Part shown: positions 5,558 through 6,824 of the stretch, in pieces | How the letters are laid out: the number at the start of each line of letters is the position of its first letter | Numbering within the stretch: position 1 is the first letter of the stretch | Assembly (NCBI GenBank): GCA_023412975.1 | Contig: JAEZRB010000079.1 | Coordinates: forward strand, 1-6,824 | Source: Bacteroidota bacterium | GTDB taxonomy: Bacteria > Bacteroidota > Bacteroidia > Chitinophagales > Chitinophagaceae | Direction: 5' to 3' | Length of the DNA: 6,824 nucleotides | The notes under the pieces: model-generated | Databases searched by the model: none | What the model saw: only the letters and a program-made list of their open reading frames with translations | What the model was told of the DNA's origin: nothing | Position numbers and translations under genes: made by a program

Positions 5558-6823
5558 TTAAAACGCTTTTTTCGGCTGCTCTTCTTTCGCTCTTGCTTTT
5601 ACCAGGTTTTGCTGGCTGATCACATCATTCATCACTTTCACTGCCTGGTCAAGATAGATGTCCTTGCGCAGGTTGCTCAACCATTGGTTAAATCTATCCT
5701 GCTTATTCTTATCGTCGGCCCAGCGATTAACTTCTCCAGGCAGAGGGGTAATATTGTTTTCGTTTTTCAGTTTCATCAGCGATTCGTTCTGCGCAAATGT
5801 GGAACGGATCTGTTTCTGATCCCTGCGGTATTTATCAAGTTGCAATGAATATTTCCTATTATTCTGACCAGCCAGCCACTCTGTATTTTCTTTGATCAGT
5901 TTAAAAGTGGGGTCATTCTCCAGGCGCTGGTTGCTCAACTGCTGGATCACTTTAAGATCATATCCCGCATTCCAGGAGGAATAAGGCGATTTGTTGATCT
6001 CATCCCAGGGCAAAGCATCAGGATTGTCTTTTTCCCTTATTTTCAAATGCTCGAGCTGATCGGGCAATACTATATCGGAAGTAACACCACGAAGCTGGGT
6101 GGAACCACCATTAATGCGATAAAACTTCTGCAGGGTAAGCTTTACAGTACCCAGGTCAGAATTTGACATTGAGAAACCTGTTTCAGGATCGAGCCCGATA
6201 TTGCGCTGCACTGTACCCTTACCATAAGTAGACGTACTTCCTATCACCACTCCACGACCATAATCCTGGATTGCCGCGGCGAATATTTCAGAAGCCGAAG
6301 CACTGAATTCATTGACCATTACGGCCAGCGGACCTGAATAAAGCACAGATTTATCTTTATCCCGGAGCACGGTAGGTTTGTCTTCCCTGGCTTTCACCTG
6401 TACGATCGGGCCATCTTCAATAAACAATCCGGCCATTTGTACTACATCGTAAAGTGAACCGCCACCATTGTTACGCAGGTCGATCACAATGCCGTCCACA
6501 TCCTGCTCTTTCAACTTGATCACTTCTTTTTGCACGTCCAGGTAGCTGCGGTTGCCATTGGGGTTTTCGAAATCTGCATAGAATTCAGGCAGGAATATAT
6601 ACCCGATCTTGGCATTATCAGATTTTACGATCGCGCTACGGGCAAATGTTTCATCCTGTACAATTTCATCACGGACCAGGGAAACAACTTTTAACGAGCC
6701 ATCGGCTTTCTTCACCGTCAATCTCACCTCGGTACCTTTCTTTCCGCGTATCAGTTTTACGGCATCGGTAACAGAATAACCTGTAAGGTCTACCGGTTCT
6801 TCTTTACCCTGCGCCACTTTCTG
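5558..6823 (-). CDS. Prc/Tsp-like S41 carboxy-terminal processing peptidase, 5'-truncated
   Basis: The frame is open to the right edge, so the N-terminus is missing; 421 C-terminal residues are visible out of about 680-720 expected. It begins inside the PDZ domain (VDLTGYSVTDAVKLIRGKKG and the strand VRLTVKKADG). The S41 core follows: IGYIFLPEFYADF, VIDLRNNGGGS, and NEFSASASEIFAAAIQDYGR with catalytic Ser176 (codon 6296-6298), then STYGKGTVQ with catalytic Lys202 (codon 6218-6220). KFYRINGGSTQLRGVTSDIVLPD and ALPWDEI place it in the Prc/Tsp branch rather than the shorter CtpA branch. The last 165 residues are charged and helical, like the C-terminal domain of E. coli Prc. Known Prc proteins are periplasmic and degrade or trim proteins with nonpolar C-termini, including peptidoglycan hydrolases. 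The signal peptide would lie outside the window. The stop codon TAA is at 5558-5560, convergent with the DinB-family gene. Confidence 0.93.
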   Translation of the reverse strand, partial: QKVAQGKEEPVDLTGYSVTDAVKLIRGKKGTEVRLTVKKADGSLKVVSLVRDEIVQDETFARSAIVKSDNAKIGYIFLPEFYADFENPNGNRSYLDVQKEVIKLKEQDVDGIVIDLRNNGGGSLYDVVQMAGLFIEDGPIVQVKAREDKPTVLRDKDKSVLYSGPLAVMVNEFSASASEIFAAAIQDYGRGVVIGSTSTYGKGTVQRNIGLDPETGFSMSNSDLGTVKLTLQKFYRINGGSTQLRGVTSDIVLPDQLEHLKIREKDNPDALPWDEINKSPYSSWNAGYDLKVIQQLSNQRLENDPTFKLIKENTEWLAGQNNRKYSLQLDKYRRDQKQIRSTFAQNESLMKLKNENNITPLPGEVNRWADDKNKQDRFNQWLSNLRKDIYLDQAVKVMNDVISQQNLVKARAKEEQPKKAF

Positions 6824-6824
6824 G

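Noticed and set aside
6815..6817. GTG as the start of the S41 protease
   Set aside because: It lies inside the PDZ domain and the frame stays open to the window edge, so the true start is outside.

Overview
The window looks like an ordinary chromosomal stretch of a Bacteroidota genome, most likely Chitinophagaceae or a close relative. The evidence is the gene content (an outer-membrane OmpA protein with thrombospondin type 3 repeats, an S8 peptidase with a long Asp-His insertion, a Bacteroidota-style DinB protein, a Prc-type S41 protease), the 'A/S-Q' signal-peptide cleavage sites, and the absence of Shine-Dalgarno sequences before the start codons. The family-level placement is an inference from protein style, not from a search.

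Layout from left to right: (1) the C-terminal two-thirds of an ALDH7-type aldehyde dehydrogenase, cut by the left edge; (2) a 244-bp spacer with weak promoter-like and palindromic sequence; (3) a complete 514-residue OmpA-family envelope protein followed by a strong intrinsic terminator; (4) a complete 558-residue secreted subtilisin-like peptidase followed by two hairpins; (5) a 272-bp spacer holding two arrays of a degenerate 7-bp repeat (TATCCAG) on either side of a GC-rich REP-like palindrome; (6) a complete 168-residue DinB-family protein; (7) a 100-bp convergent spacer with two more heptamer arrays in opposite orientation; (8) on the minus strand, the C-terminal part of a Prc/Tsp-like S41 protease, cut by the right edge.

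The four plus-strand genes are separated by 168 to 272 bp or by terminators, so they look like single transcription units, not an operon. Three of the five proteins act in or on the cell envelope (OmpA, S8 peptidase, Prc-like protease), but nothing in the sequence shows that they work as one pathway. The ALDH probably belongs to lysine catabolism and the DinB-like protein has no defined substrate.

I found no convincing new multi-gene system, mobile element, CRISPR array, or RNA gene. The least explained part is the non-coding repeat structure around the DinB gene: heptamer arrays on both sides plus an embedded palindrome. It looks like a family of interspersed intergenic repeats and is the item most worth a genome-wide check.
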